The notes beneath the pieces are model-generated. The model ran no database searches. It saw only the letters and a list, made by a program, of their open reading frames with translations, and was not told the DNA's origin. The position numbers were made by a program, and so were the translations under genes. Shown piece after piece: positions 22,026-33,025 of a stretch of DNA of 64,000 bases; position 1 is the stretch's first letter, and each line of letters opens with the position of its first letter. The stretch lies in NCBI GenBank assembly GCA_003550325.1, contig QKWP01001745.1:29206-93205 (forward strand), read 5' to 3'. This stretch comes from Gigaspora rosea. Its lineage: Eukaryota > Glomeromycota > Glomeromycetes > Diversisporales > Gigasporaceae.

Positions 22026-22908
22026 TGGCGGTTTGCAGAAAGGTGTGACCCCATGATTTTCATGATGATGATGCGGAGAATCTTTGAGATTCTAAATAGG
22101 GAATCTAAATTTAAGAATCATTAAAAATCCGTAAAAAATTTTATAATTATTTGATCAGTGATTACATAACTAATACAGTAATATACTTGTCACTTTGATT
22201 AAAAATTATGTTGTCCAGGTATTTGTTTCCATGGATTCCCCATTTTTTATATAATCGTAACACTTTCTTTACCAAACCCAGAGACTTTTTCCATTATCTC
22301 TTTATTGAGTTTGTAAGCGAGATTTTCATTAGGCTTGTCAGTGTCTATTTCGCGACTTCAATTTTTTAAGTAGCGAATATTTTCTAACAATCTTCAAAGA
22401 ATGGTGTGTTGAATCAAAGTTATCCAATTAGCATCATTTGCATCCGTTACTTTGGATGAACTAACCGAATATGCCACTAAATTATTAGGTTCTTTTGAAT
22501 TAAAAATTGTTCGCCTTTACTAATATAAAGAAGATTCGTAATTTGCAATATTGAATAATTATCATAATATAAAAAAACTATACGCCATTTCAAGTCATCA
22601 CTATACGCAGGAGGCATCATGATATTTATTGAATTAAAATATAAATACAGAGATATAATATAACGATTATACATGTATGATAAAGGAAAACATAAAGCGA
22701 ATATTAAATTTTTACTATATATGTTATCATGTAATTTATTAAATTTTCACTTTATATTATGTAATTTGTTTTGTTTTGATAAATTACATAAAATACCGAT
22801 CATCAATGCCTGTATATAAAAATCTTAAAATTCTCAGAATCGGTCGATTTCACATGATTTCACATGACATCATGATCTGCAGGGGTCACACCTTTCTGCA
22901 AACCGCTA
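22026..22908 (-). mobile_element. 883-bp Tc1-type element with relic transposase start
   Basis: Terminal inverted repeats T(G/A)GCGGTTTGCAGAAAGG continue to GTGTGACCCC. The TA flanks are at 22024-22025 and 22909-22910. The region 22026-22560 is present in inverted orientation at 49744-50284 with very high identity, apart from an extra AATGTGGGTTATTTATTATA-type insertion there. The interior encodes only the N-terminal helix-turn-helix of a transposase, itself interrupted, so the element depends on an enzyme supplied in trans. Confidence 0.85.
22244..22617 (-). pseudogene. Relic Tc1/IS630-type transposase N-terminus (HTH)
   Basis: Reading the minus strand from ATG 22617, the start MPPAYSDDLKWRIVFLY followed by QITNLLYISKG is the first helix-turn-helix typical of Tc1/IS630-like DDE transposases. 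The continuation GLVKKVLRLYKKWG reappears only at about 22285-22244, after roughly 220 bp of unrelated sequence. The other copy at 49744-50284 has the same interruption, so it predates amplification of this element. The DDE catalytic domain is absent. A longer frame starting at 22674 adds only AT-rich filler. Confidence 0.75.
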
Positions 22909-22910
22909 TA

Positions 22911-23596
22911 ATATAATAATTTAATATAGACTTTATCTGTACACTTTATTAGAATATAGAATGTTTATTTAAACTTCTATAGTAAATTAAATATATATCT
23001 TTAAGGTTTGTGTACGCTTCATAATAAATTAATTGTATATTTATATGAATTCTAAAGACGAAGGTTATATATATACTATATTAGTGTTCAGGGGCTCTCC
23101 CTTATCCTTTTTTAAAAAAACTATTTAATCTTGAATATTAGCATTTTAGGAATAGAAGATGTTGGATATAAAATGAACAAGGAATCTTATTTGTTATAGC
23201 CCAAAGATAGTTTCATAAGCTAAATATTGATATAAGCAATTTTTTAAAAAAATTTCTTTGTTTTGTTACACAAAGATTATTGGAAGATCATATTATTTAT
23301 ATGATTATTATATTATTAAAAATATTGTAAATTTTTTATATTATTATATTCTTATAAACACATTACTGGTAACAAAGCTATAAGAGAGTCAACAGAAAGA
23401 AAAAAATATAATTATTATTATATATTTAATATATATTCATAATATATTTATTATATACTAATTTAGATCATATAATAATAATATTGTTAATATATAATAT
23501 TATAGACATGATGTAACCATATTTAGCAAAAAACATAGGTTTATGTAAAGTAGATTATCGTTCACAAAACTAATTGAATTAATTAGCATTTAACTT
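22911..23596. other. AT-rich spacer, 3' flank of the TLDc gene
   Basis: No coding sequence was found. Poly(A) signals cannot be singled out in such AT-rich DNA. Confidence 0.55.
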
Positions 23597-25149
23597 TTAA
23601 TATTTTTTACTAATTTGGAATATTTCATATTCTTCTACTGAAAAATATGAATATCCATCACTATCAAATGTAGTTTCATTCCTAATTGGTTTTTCATATG
23701 AGTTATAACAACTCCAACATTTTTCATCGTGATTGAAATTATCCTTCATGACTAAATCCCCTCTACCAAAACATGGTCCATAAGTAGAATAAGTAATTAC
23801 ATATTTTAATTTTTTTACACGGCTTAAAATAGAATTTTTAATATTGCCATTTTTCAATGAAAAAATAAAGTTTTCTTTGCATTCCTTACGAAAACATTCT
23901 TTAACTGGATTATCCCAACCGATAGGGTTATAACCACCAAGAATTTCATCAGTACCTTTAACTTTTATAACTACAACAAGATTAGTTTGCTTTTCACATA
24001 ATTTCCAAAATGAATCTGCAGTAAATCTATCCCTGGTTCCACGAAGAAGTAATTTAAATTCATATGGATTTTCTTTTACAGAATATATAATAAATTTTTT
24101 ATCAACCCATGAAGCAATTTCTGCTGCATGTGCTTCATTGATAACTGTTGAAAATGGTTGTAATGGTTTTGTATCTCTATTTGGTAATTTTGGTACCAAA
24201 ATTTTACGAGATGGAAGGATTTTCGAAGTTATAGGCTGATTTGTCATAAATTTCTTTATTATATCTTTCCAAATACTTTTTTCGAGAATTTGTTGATATG
24301 GTTGCACATCATTAAAAATGTCGTCACCAGACATTTGAAAATAACGAATATGAGGCAAACAATTTTGTAATGTGGTCCTCAATGCTAAAAAATTTTCATG
24401 GGACCAGTTTTCAAGAACGGATGATAGGCCGGGATTTTGAGCAATTCCCCATTCAATAACACTGTTCCAAATTTTTACTTCTTCCATTTGTAAATCATCT
24501 CGACTAATAAGTGAGACTAATGCATTTTCTTGAAGTGAAGAAAAGTTTTCCGATTTAAAAACTTTATTAGGATGCATTACCACAATATCGTTGCACCATT
24601 TTTGTAAAATTTGAAGTTTATTATTTTGAAAACTTTCTTGATAAATACGAGTAAAATTTAAACGAAGCCAATGAGTTTCCGTTTCAATTAAATGTATTTC
24701 AAGGTATTTAGCTAATTCTTCAAAAAGTAATTCATAAGCAATGAGCATAAGCTCAAAAATAAATAATGCATTATAGTTTTCAATTAAGACTATTCCTCCG
24801 TAGACATATCTTTATATTAAATTAATTTATATTATATTTTAGATTTCTTCTTGTTACTTTGACATAATTTATAAAATCCATAATATAAAATAACTTACTT
24901 GATAATAATTTCAAATTGTTGGATTGAAAGATTTTTTAAATTAAGTGTTTTAATATTATTCTTATTTTTACTGATATTTGCCAATTCATTACGAAAATAT
25001 GAAGATCTGTATTTTAAAATTGCTGAATGTGCTTGAAATATTTTAGTGTTTGGAGATTTACCAACATTAATAACTATATTAAAATCTTCTTTGTCATCAA
25101 GTAGTTCAAGATAATTGTTTGAAAGTTTTTCAAAGAATTTTACTGCCAT
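23597..25149 (-). CDS. BTB-BACK-TLDc domain protein (intact, two exons)
   Basis: Exon 1 (25149-24899) and exon 2 (24809-23597) join over an 89-nt GTAAGT...AAAG intron into 487 codons. Residues about 20-105 are a BTB/POZ fold (DFNIVINVG, FQAHSAILKYRSSYF), then a BACK-like helical region (about 105-240, ending LPHIRYFQM). The C-terminal TLDc domain (about 310-487) has SWVDKK, FKLLLRGTRD, VVIKVKGTDEILGGYNPIGW and SVEEYEIFQI. BTB domains mediate dimerisation and Cullin-3 adaptor roles, and TLDc domains are linked to V-ATPase regulation and oxidative-stress resistance; which applies here is unknown. This pairing is hugely expanded in Rhizophagus-type fungi. ATG 25149 gives the usual N-terminus (KFFEKLSNNYLELLDD). 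There is no frameshift or stop, so the gene is probably functional. Confidence 0.93.
24810..24898 (-). other. Intron of the BTB-BACK-TLDc gene
   Basis: On the minus strand the donor is GTAAGTTATT after the two bases of a Lys codon. The acceptor ends ATATAAAG, giving K-YVYGGIV in frame with the downstream exon. Length is 89 nt, phase 2. Confidence 0.85.
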
Positions 25150-25730
25150 TTTGAATATATGGGTACTTGCGGTAAAAAAAAAGGCGGAAAAACTACTCCA
25201 AAAATAAAAATCTAGCTTTTACTAAATTTAATAAATTTTGGATCATTATTGTTTTTAAACAAGGTTTAGGTAAGAACAGGATCAGGAAAGAAATAAAGGT
25301 ATTAGGGTATAGACATGGAAAGAACAATAGCGCGAAGGAAAAGATTCTAAAAAACCTGGTAGAGGGTTAAGGAGTCGGTATAGCTGTAGCACGTGAAATG
25401 TTAATTTTATTTCTCAAATTTGAATAAAGTACGCCATTGAACGTTTTCCATTTGGAAAAAAAAACAAGGTTTAGGTGAATCTTGATCACATTATCATAAG
25501 AAAGTCTTATTAAAGTAACGAATTTCTGTCACAAGATTGAATTCGGAGCCACGAATAAGAATTCCGAGAACGTAAAACTAAATTAGGTTTGGTTAAGTTA
25601 TTGCGCTTTCAATCACCGATGATCATCCATCATAAGATAGCTGCGCGCTAAAACCAGGAACAGGAAATTTCTTGTTGATTGGTTATAATAGGTTTAGTTA
25701 TAATATTAAAAATTAGTACGTACGCATGTA
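25150..25730. promoter_or_regulatory. Upstream region of the minus-strand TLDc gene
   Basis: This 5' flank holds no gene. A CCAGGAACAGG dispersed repeat end lies near 25655-25668. No TATA box or other defined motif can be singled out, so the regulatory label rests only on position. Confidence 0.3.
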
Positions 25731-25734
25731 CATA

Positions 25735-26025
25735 CTGTACATACGTACGGTGCAAGAAATCTAAACACCAAAAATTACACTTATAGAGACAAAACATAAT
25801 CAATGAAATTAAATACTTAAATTTATTAAAGTCGATAATTTAATTTTAATGTGTAACTTGATTATAGGTTACAGATTACGAGGATGCATATTAAAATTCA
25901 TATTTCTTAAATTATCGCCTTCAATAAAGTATTTAAATACACATTTTATTGTTGTTAATGAATTTCAATGCATGTGTTTGTCTTTATAAGATATGATTGT
26001 GATTCTTAGATTTCTTCACCGTACG
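25735..26025. mobile_element. Foldback element of about 290 bp
   Basis: The left side CGTACGGTGCAAGAAATCTAA pairs with the right side TTAGATTTCTTCACCGTACG, and inner segments (TATAGAGACAAAACA / TGTTTGTCTTTATA) also pair. GTACGTAC-rich termini make the exact boundary and target duplication uncertain. It is non-coding. Confidence 0.7.
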
Positions 26026-26044
26026 TACATACATAAAATGAAAA

Positions 26045-26530
26045 TATTTCTGTAAAAAATTCAATTAAAAATCTTACAGACTTGTGGCGACACAGTAATA
26101 ATAGTTTGTGCTGGTATTATCGTTGATGTCTAGAATAGTTACTTACTATAAACATTTATTTAAAAACTGCGTTGACAAACAGTACAATAATTAAAGTTAT
26201 GTTGGTTTATATTGGCATTATTGTTGATGTCTATCGTAAAAAATTTATTTAAAAACTTACCCGCTATTGCGATGATACACAATATGTAATTAAAGTTATG
26301 TTTTTTTGTATTATCATTGGGTTTGTCATAATTTACTGAACAAATTCAATTAAAAAACTTATGAGCTATTGCGGTACAAACAGTAGGTTAGTTTGTATTT
26401 GCATTATCTTAATGTCTATCGTAATTTACTGTAAAAAAATTCAATTAAAAAACTTACAGATTTATGGTAACTCTTAGTATGTAGTTTTAGCTTGGTGTTT
26501 GCATTATCGTATAGCGCCAACTAACTTTGA
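26045..26530 (+). repeat. Tandem repeat, about 4-5 units of roughly 105-110 bp
   Basis: Diverged units share TTCAATTAAAAA(A/T)CTTA, GCTATTGCG, AGTTTGT and ATTATC(G/T)TTGATGTCTA. No coding potential is seen. The array is degenerate, suggesting age. Confidence 0.75.
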
Positions 26531-27449
26531 TGGTATATGCTCATTCGGGAAAATGTTATTTAGGAACTTAAAGTTATTGATTTTATTTAGTGCTGTTATA
26601 TTATCTGGTTCAATTTCTAGCACCCTAGTTTTATAACAAAATTATTATAAAAAAATGGATATCCTTAAATTTTAAATATGAAAATGGATAATGGATCGCA
26701 TTTCTATTCTAAATATACTAATATTCCATCCCAACCCACAATATCTGTACCTTTAGCGATCACCATGCAAAAATTGATCGCTCAAATCTTTGACGATCAG
26801 TGTTTATCATTTCATCAACCCAATACAGCAATATTGCAATAAAAAAACCTACGAAAAAAATGGAAAAATCCTAACATCTAACGAATATACACAAAAATTT
26901 GCATCGGGCAACCGATATTTATGCACAAAAATCAAGTTTTTACTATTATTTATTATAACATCTGTAAATTACTATGGTTTCAGCCTTTTATTTTGCTCGC
27001 CATACATCTGAAAGATTGAACTGATTATATTAAATTTCGTCAGAGAGACTTTGTTCACGTGTACAGTACATACATTTCATAGACAAATCACGGAAAAGAT
27101 CATTGCATATATAAAGTGCGAAAAATAAACAAAATTTGATGAATAAGTCATGCGGACCAATCAGATCTAAGATTTTGCGGACAAATATCGCTTAAAACAG
27201 CGTATAAATCACTAGATAGCTGCGCGACGTCGTTGTGCGAAACCAGGAACGGGATATCTAAGCAGAGAACAGAATCAAGTCATTTGAAATTACGCATGAT
27301 TATATAATAGAAAGTGGTCTAGTTCTAAATAAAATTAGACATATCAAGTTGGTGTTGGACATCATATAATTTAATATCATTGTGCATCACTATATATGAT
27401 TACACTAATTAAGATTTTTCAATTTTTGTTGATTATTTGATTGAAAAAA
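26531..27449. repeat. Dispersed repeat region related to 34300-34520
   Basis: About 26770-27000 resembles 34330-34500 (shared ATTTGCATCGGGC(A/C)ACCGATAT, CCTACG(A/G)AAAAAA(T/A)TG). It ends with a GCTGCGCGACGTCGTTGTGC / AACCAGGAACGG repeat end near 27228-27252. The short ORF at 26790-27011 lies inside this repeat and is not convincing. No gene is supported. Confidence 0.6.
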
Positions 27450-28326
27450 ATGTTATAGTATTTATTATTAAAATCATGTATCTTCAAATCATTCTAACTC
27501 CAGCTCTAGTAAAGCAAATTCAATTTGTAATTTGCAAATGATATAAGAATAGTATAATTTAAAACTATGTTAAGATATTTTTAATTTATGTTATTAAGTG
27601 TTAATATTTTAAAATTTTAAAATATTTTTTAATTACGAATCTAAAAAATAAAATATTTATGATTTATAAGTTTAAACTATAGGAGACTGAATTATTTACT
27701 TATAATTCTTAAATGTCACAATATAGTTTTAAAACTACATTATTTGCAAGTTACAGAATTGAATTTGGTTTACTAGAGTGGGAGTTAGAAGATGCGTGAT
27801 TTTTATAATTGTTATAATAAATTAGCTATAAAGTTTATAAGAAAAATTACATATCTTCAAATTGTTCTAGCTTTTGCTCTAGAAAAGCAAATTCAATTCT
27901 ATAACTTGCAAATGATATATAAGTACTGTAGTTTTAAAATTATATTGAGGCCTTTTTAAATTATTTCAATATGCTATAGTTAAAAAATAAATTAAAATTT
28001 TATTCATTCTATTGCGAATTTAAATAGTTAATAATACCCATTTTCAAGCCCTACTCAGAGTAAATATGTATATGCATATAATATTGTTTTAAAATAAGTA
28101 TATCAAACTACAGGCTTCACTAGAGTTATCTAGCATACATTTTATATCTCACAAAACAAGTGATAAATATTCAGTTTACATTATGTAAATATAAGTTATA
28201 TATAACATAGTTTTATATTGAGTAATTTAATTCAAAAGGATATAAACAAATCATTGTTTTTATTTTAATAATTTGCCATTACTAACAGTTAGAGAATATG
28301 TCATACTAAGTGATAAAAATAGTAAA

Positions 28327-28983
28327 AATTATAATAAAAATAAATAAATTTACTATAAACTTTAAGCAAAACACTCTTTTGGCTTACAAATTAACTTTTT
28401 TAAATTTTGTGAATTAAGTATATTGAGAATAGTAGATTAAGGTTATTTAGAGTACTTTTTAAAATTTTGCAAATTTGTAAATTTTCTTAATAAAATTTTT
28501 TAAAAAGAAAAAATTTTCATTTTTAAAACTGCAATTATATGTAAAATTTTATGCTGAACAAGTTTACTTGGTGGCAAAAGTTAGTTATCTTGACAAAAAA
28601 GCAAGTTAGCTATATGCTTAAGTTAAAATTTTTTGGTTTATAATATAAAACTCCTTAGCATATAGCTGACTTGATTTTTTGTCAAAATAAACTAAATTTT
28701 GATACTAAGTAAACTTGTCCAGCATAAAATTTTATATATAATTGCAGTTTTAAAAATGAAGAATTTTTTTCTTTTTAAAAAATTTTGTAAATTTTATTAA
28801 GAAAATTGATAAATTTGCAAAATTTTAAAAAAGCGCTCTAAAACTGCTCTAAATAACTTTAATCTACTATTCTCAATATGCTTAATTCCATAATTTTAAA
28901 AAAAAGTTAATCTGTAAGCAGTCTGCAAGCCAAAAAAAGTTTTGCTTAAAGTTTATAGTAAATTTATATGTTTTATTATAATT
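28327..28983. mobile_element. 650-bp imperfect palindrome
   Basis: The left arm (ATAAATTTACTATAAACTTT, TTGAGAATAGTAGATTAAGG) pairs with the right arm (CTTTAATCTACTATTCTCAA, AAAGTTTATAGTAAATTTAT). The inner part TGCTGAACAAGTTTACTTGG / AAGTAAACTTGTCCAGCA is the same motif that ends the hairpins at 45400-46970. It lies inside the 2.1-kb element above. Confidence 0.8.
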
Positions 28984-29323
28984 TGATTATGAACTAATAT
29001 TCATATATCAATAGGTGTAACATATTTCCTGACTGCTAATAATTTATTTGTACAACATGCAGAAAAATATATTTGTAATTTTTAAAATAGTCACAAGATA
29101 ATGCTTTTATTCATATTATTTCAAGGTTTACAGTTAACTATAATATAAATATATGAGCATTTGCAAATAAATATAACTAAGTTAAAAATGTTACTTTTAA
29201 ATATTATAGTAAAATTTTTAGTATTTATTGTTCTGAAAAAAATAAGATATAAATAGAATATTTGAAAATAAAAAATTCTTATTTGAATATTCTTTGCTAC
29301 TATAAATTTTTTATATAAACAAA

Positions 29324-29485
29324 ATGACCCACTATGCACAAAAAAAGCATTTATTAAACATTATAGAAGATCACATATCCAAAAAACTAAAAATAAAAGA
29401 AAATATTCATAAGTTCATAAATTCTTTGAGTTACCAAGAATTAATAGAGATTAGAAATCATATAGACTCAATTAATCCCAAATAG
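29324..29485 (+). pseudogene. Small hypothetical ORF, probably decayed
   Basis: ATG 29324 opens a 53-codon frame (MTHYAQKKHLLNIIEDHISK...) rich in K, I and E. It looks helical and less AT-noise-like than its surroundings. After TAG at 29483 the same frame continues with another lysine-rich helical stretch (KKKLDKIIDKIKSLLD) to a TAA near 29546. It may be the remains of a gene carried by the 2.1-kb element. I do not recognise the family. Confidence 0.35.
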
Positions 29486-30292
29486 CAATGCACTATTAAA
29501 AAAAAGCTTGATAAAATAATAGATAAAATTAAAAGCTTACTAGACTAACAAATCTTAAGAATTGAGCATTTAGTGAATACAATAGTTTATTTTAAAAACA
29601 ATATAAAAGGCAACTATTGACACAATACATAAAAATAAAGTAAATAATTTTATAAATAGCAGTTTTTTCAAGTATTATTTATCAGCTGATGCTTTTAAAG
29701 ATAAGATTAAAAATTAGAAACAGAAAATAAAAACTTAACAAAAGCATTAGAAAACTCAAATAATAAGCTTAGATCTTTTTTATGAAAATTGTAAATAGAA
29801 TCAATTAAAAAATGTCTCAACATAGTTTTAAAACAACATTATTTATATATTATTTATAAGTTGTAGGTGGGAGATCGAACATTTTTAAGATATGCGATTT
29901 TCATAGTTGCTATAATAAATTACAGTATCTACTATGAATTTTTATAAAAAATCACATATTTTCAAAACATTCTAATTCTAGCTCTATTAAAGCAAATTCT
30001 ATTCTGTAACTTACAAATAATATACGAATAGTGTAGTTTTAAAACTATGTTGAGACATTTAAGAATCATAAGTAAATATTTCGGGCCCCTATAGCTCAAA
30101 CTTATAAATCATAAATATTTTACTATTTAAATTCAAAATTAATAAAATAAATTAAAAATGTCTCAACATAGTTTTAAATTACACCATTTATATATTATTT
30201 GCAAGTTACAGAATTGAATTTGCTTTACTAGAGATAGATTTAGAATGTTTTGAAAATATGCGATTTTAATAATAAATTACTGCATCACCCAG

Positions 30293-30506
30293 CGTAATAC
30301 TTGTCCAGATCAAAAATTTAATGCATTTAAATAAGATTATTATTTTAATATTTCATTGTTTATTATATTTATTTATTAGGCTTATATAAATCAATTGTAC
30401 TTTAAACACAGAATAATAATTATTGCACGGGTCTTATGTGACAACCCGTGCTTTTTTCATTAACTTATTGTCACGGGATTGTTACGTCAGACAACGTACA
30501 ATAAAA
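30293..30506. other. AT-rich spacer with ACCCGTGC / CACGGG words
   Basis: No gene was seen. Short CACGGGTC, ACCCGTGC and CACGGGAT words suggest a worn copy of the next element's inner sequence. Confidence 0.4.
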
Positions 30507-30508
30507 TA

Positions 30509-30628
30509 GTTATTATAAGGGTGTTGAATAACCCGTTACACACACGGGTTCATATTTAAATCCCGTGCCTTCGGCACGGAATATGAACCCATGTGTACTT
30601 GGTTATTCACTACAACCCATACAATAAC
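30509..30628. mobile_element. 120-bp MITE with central C(TTCG)G hairpin
   Basis: Inverted ends GTTATTATAAGGGTGTTGAA and (complement of right) GTTATTGTATGGGTTGTAGT are flanked by TA (30507-30508, 30629-30630). The centre is a GC-rich stem CCGTGCC/GGCACGG closed by a CTTCGG loop, unusual in this AT-rich DNA. It is non-coding. Confidence 0.8.
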
Positions 30629-30630
30629 TA

Positions 30631-31175
30631 TAAATTATTATACAAATTATAGAATTTTTCCTGTGTCTCCAGGTCCAACTATGCAAGTTGTAGAAACTAT
30701 TTCAGCTCAGCTGACAGTATTTCAGCACTGATTTTTAATATGAGATTGCTGAGATATTTTAGAGCTTACACATCAAAATTCAATGCCAAAATGTATTCGT
30801 CAAAAATGAAAGTATCTATAACATGTATAATATAAGTCTACCAATGATAATTGGAAAATTTCGATGAAAATGTAATTTTTGATAATAAAATTTTTGCCTA
30901 TACAAGATTATACTGAAGCAATATACTGGCCAAAAATTATAATATCAAACTACGTTTTTATTACCAAAAATTTACTGTAATTTCGGTAATTATAAAATGA
31001 CAGGGCGAAACCTGAGTTGTGAAATAGTGAAATCTGTTATGACCATTGTCAGGGTAAAATCTGCTTTTATAATAAAAAACATAAAATGTGGATTTCACTC
31101 CTGTTTACAGAATTTTCAAATCAGGTTCCAAAATTCACTATTTTCGGAATACCGCTATTCTCATCCGAATCAGAC
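30631..31175. other. Intergenic DNA
   Basis: A short ORF at 30997-31194 runs into the next MITE and shows no motif, so it is not called. Nothing else was seen. Confidence 0.5.
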
Positions 31176-31181
31176 TTTTAA

Positions 31182-31466
31182 GGGGGTCGTCTAAAGCCGT
31201 GTCCATCACATGACATAGAGCCAATAGGATTGTTTATTTTGATCGACACGGATCAGCCCGAAGAGACAAAAACAGCGAAAAAAAAGCGAAAGTCGCAAAA
31301 ATACAAGAAACAACAGTCTAAGCCCATCTTGGTGCACTAATAAAAAATGTCGGGAGAACAATTTTACTATAAGATATGCCCTAACCCTAACCCCAAACTA
31401 ACCCTTACCCAAACTTTAATTAAAAAATCAAAAACACGTGATTGGACACGGCTTTAGACGTCCCCC
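31182..31466. mobile_element. 285-bp MITE, ends GGGGG(T/A)CGTCTAAAGCC, TSD TTTTAA
   Basis: Inverted ends extend through GTCTAAAGCCGTGTCCA, and exact TTTTAA repeats flank it (31176-31181, 31467-31472). Near the right end it carries CCCTAACCCTAA telomere-like text. A truncated right-end copy (CGGCTTTAGACGTCTCCC) lies near 35310. Confidence 0.9.
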
Positions 31467-31472
31467 TTTTAA

Positions 31473-32390
31473 GGAAATAGTTTAGAACTAAATCGAAAAC
31501 CAGTCCTGTATATAGTGGTCTCAAGTTCTTCTAATTACTAATTTGCATCGATCTAAATGTGATTATAATACTCGTTCACATTTTTTTTAACAAGGGGGTG
31601 AACTAGTTTCTTAACTAGTTTGACCCTGGACTTTTAGGGACCCACACCAGACGCACTACTTAACATCCCTTAAGTATGATGATATTAATGTGGTTCAAAT
31701 TTAGTTAGTGCAATCCTGAAATACAGTAGTTAGGAAATATAACGAATTTTGGTTATTGATTATTCTATAATAAAAATTACTACACCAAAGTTACTTAATA
31801 GACGTGTAATAAAAACTTAATAACTGACATTATATTAAGTTACTAGCATATTGTAAATGTGAGTATATGCTATATTCTTTATATTATACTGTACATAACT
31901 TTATATATATGCTATTTTGCTTTTTATTTATACGGGTAGAACAAGTATAAATTGCACATATTACAAATTTAAAAAGTTTAAATAGTTTTTATATTTAAAA
32001 CAATGACTACGTTCCTGATACTATCTGATAATTATTTTTTTTCTAAGTTTTAACGATAATATGAATTCTGCTTGTTTGTTACCTGGCCAACAATAAATAA
32101 ACAATCATTTGGCAATTTTATTTGCGCTTACAAGTATAAGAGATATTGATATTCAAACAAAATTTTTACGTGTTATTGGCTCAACTATATTTAATCAATC
32201 CATCCATGGTTTTTGAATTGGATTCGATCTTTAGATTATCAATCTTTAAGCATGAATTTACCTGATTAAAAGTCAAATTTGCTCTATTAAATGCCGAATA
32301 TTTATTTAACAAATGATAGTTTTGAGTTTGACACTATTTACCGAAATAGAATACATATTTGGGTTTTGGATACGAGCTCAAACTAGGTAG
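31473..32390. other. Intergenic DNA
   Basis: No coding sequence was seen. Short hairpins such as AACTAGTTTCTTAACTAGTT near 31604 are too small to classify. Confidence 0.5.
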
Positions 32391-32399
32391 AAATACCGA

Positions 32400-32525
32400 T
32401 ACCCAAACTGGTGATGCCTGACGAAATGATGAAACCCGACGAAACTTGACAAAACTTATGGTTTCGTCATTTTGTCAAGGCAAAATTAGTTTTGCCAGGC
32501 ATCTATAACCCAAACCCAAACTAAG
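32400..32525. mobile_element. Small GACGAAA-type foldback element
   Basis: The inner ends GATGCCTGACGAAA and TTTTGCCAGGCATC pair, and GACGAAAC words and their complements fill the short interior. It is a miniature relative of the 1.2-kb element at 57390-58620. It sits within CCCAAACT/AGTAGAAA repeats that recur on both sides. Confidence 0.6.
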
Positions 32526-32758
32526 TAGAAACGCCGTAACTAAAAAAAAGTGTCTGGGTTGCAACCCTAATCACAACACATCTCTCACATTTTGTTTGTT
32601 ATACCACAATACTCCTCAACATACTGCTTGAGCTAAAATAAAAATAAAAATTTCCAAAGATAAAAGCAAAAACAATAGAATATATAAATACTTATCTTTG
32701 ACACAAATGCTATTACTACATATCCATTTTCCCATTTCTATTGATCGTCTTCAGAAAT

Positions 32759-33025
32759 TCACCAATTTAACCCAAGATTTCCAAGCTTCGATTTCAAAGA
32801 TCCAAGACTTAAAGAAAAACGCAAGGAAGTGTCAGCTACTGCAATAGGTCATTTATGAAAATCTTCATCCATAAATATAGCTAATTTAATATAACAATCA
32901 GGTTCTAAACATTTAGGTCTTGATCCAAGATAAATATCAAATAGAACGCTCTTGTCTAACCAAAATCTTGGTTGAAGTAACTCCAAGATGGTAAAGATCT
33001 GATGTTTAAGTATATAGTTGACCAA
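32759..33025 (-). pseudogene. Decayed exon of unknown gene
   Basis: On the minus strand an open frame from 33025 reads LVNYILKHQIFTILELLQPR and then FWLDKSVLFDIYLGSRPKCL with balanced amino-acid use, unlike AT-noise ORFs. TGA at 32851-32849 interrupts it, but the same frame continues with PIAVADTSLRFSLSLGSLKS to a second TGA at 32761-32759. Such quality on both sides of a stop suggests a pseudogene fragment. I do not recognise the family, and no upstream exon is identifiable. Confidence 0.45.

Larger units (their letters stand above)
27450..30292. mobile_element. Cluster of three abutting elements with shared ends
   Basis: About 130-bp ends containing AAAGCAAATTCAATT(C/T), AACTTGCAAATGATATA and GTTTTAAAACTA face each other in three pairs: 27450-27830, about 27835-29935 and about 29925-30292. 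The two outer ones are short and the middle one is about 2.1 kb. The middle element contains a 650-bp palindrome (28327-28983) and a small decayed ORF (29324-29485). Neighbouring elements appear to share or overlap their terminal TATAATAAATTA sequence. Confidence 0.65.
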
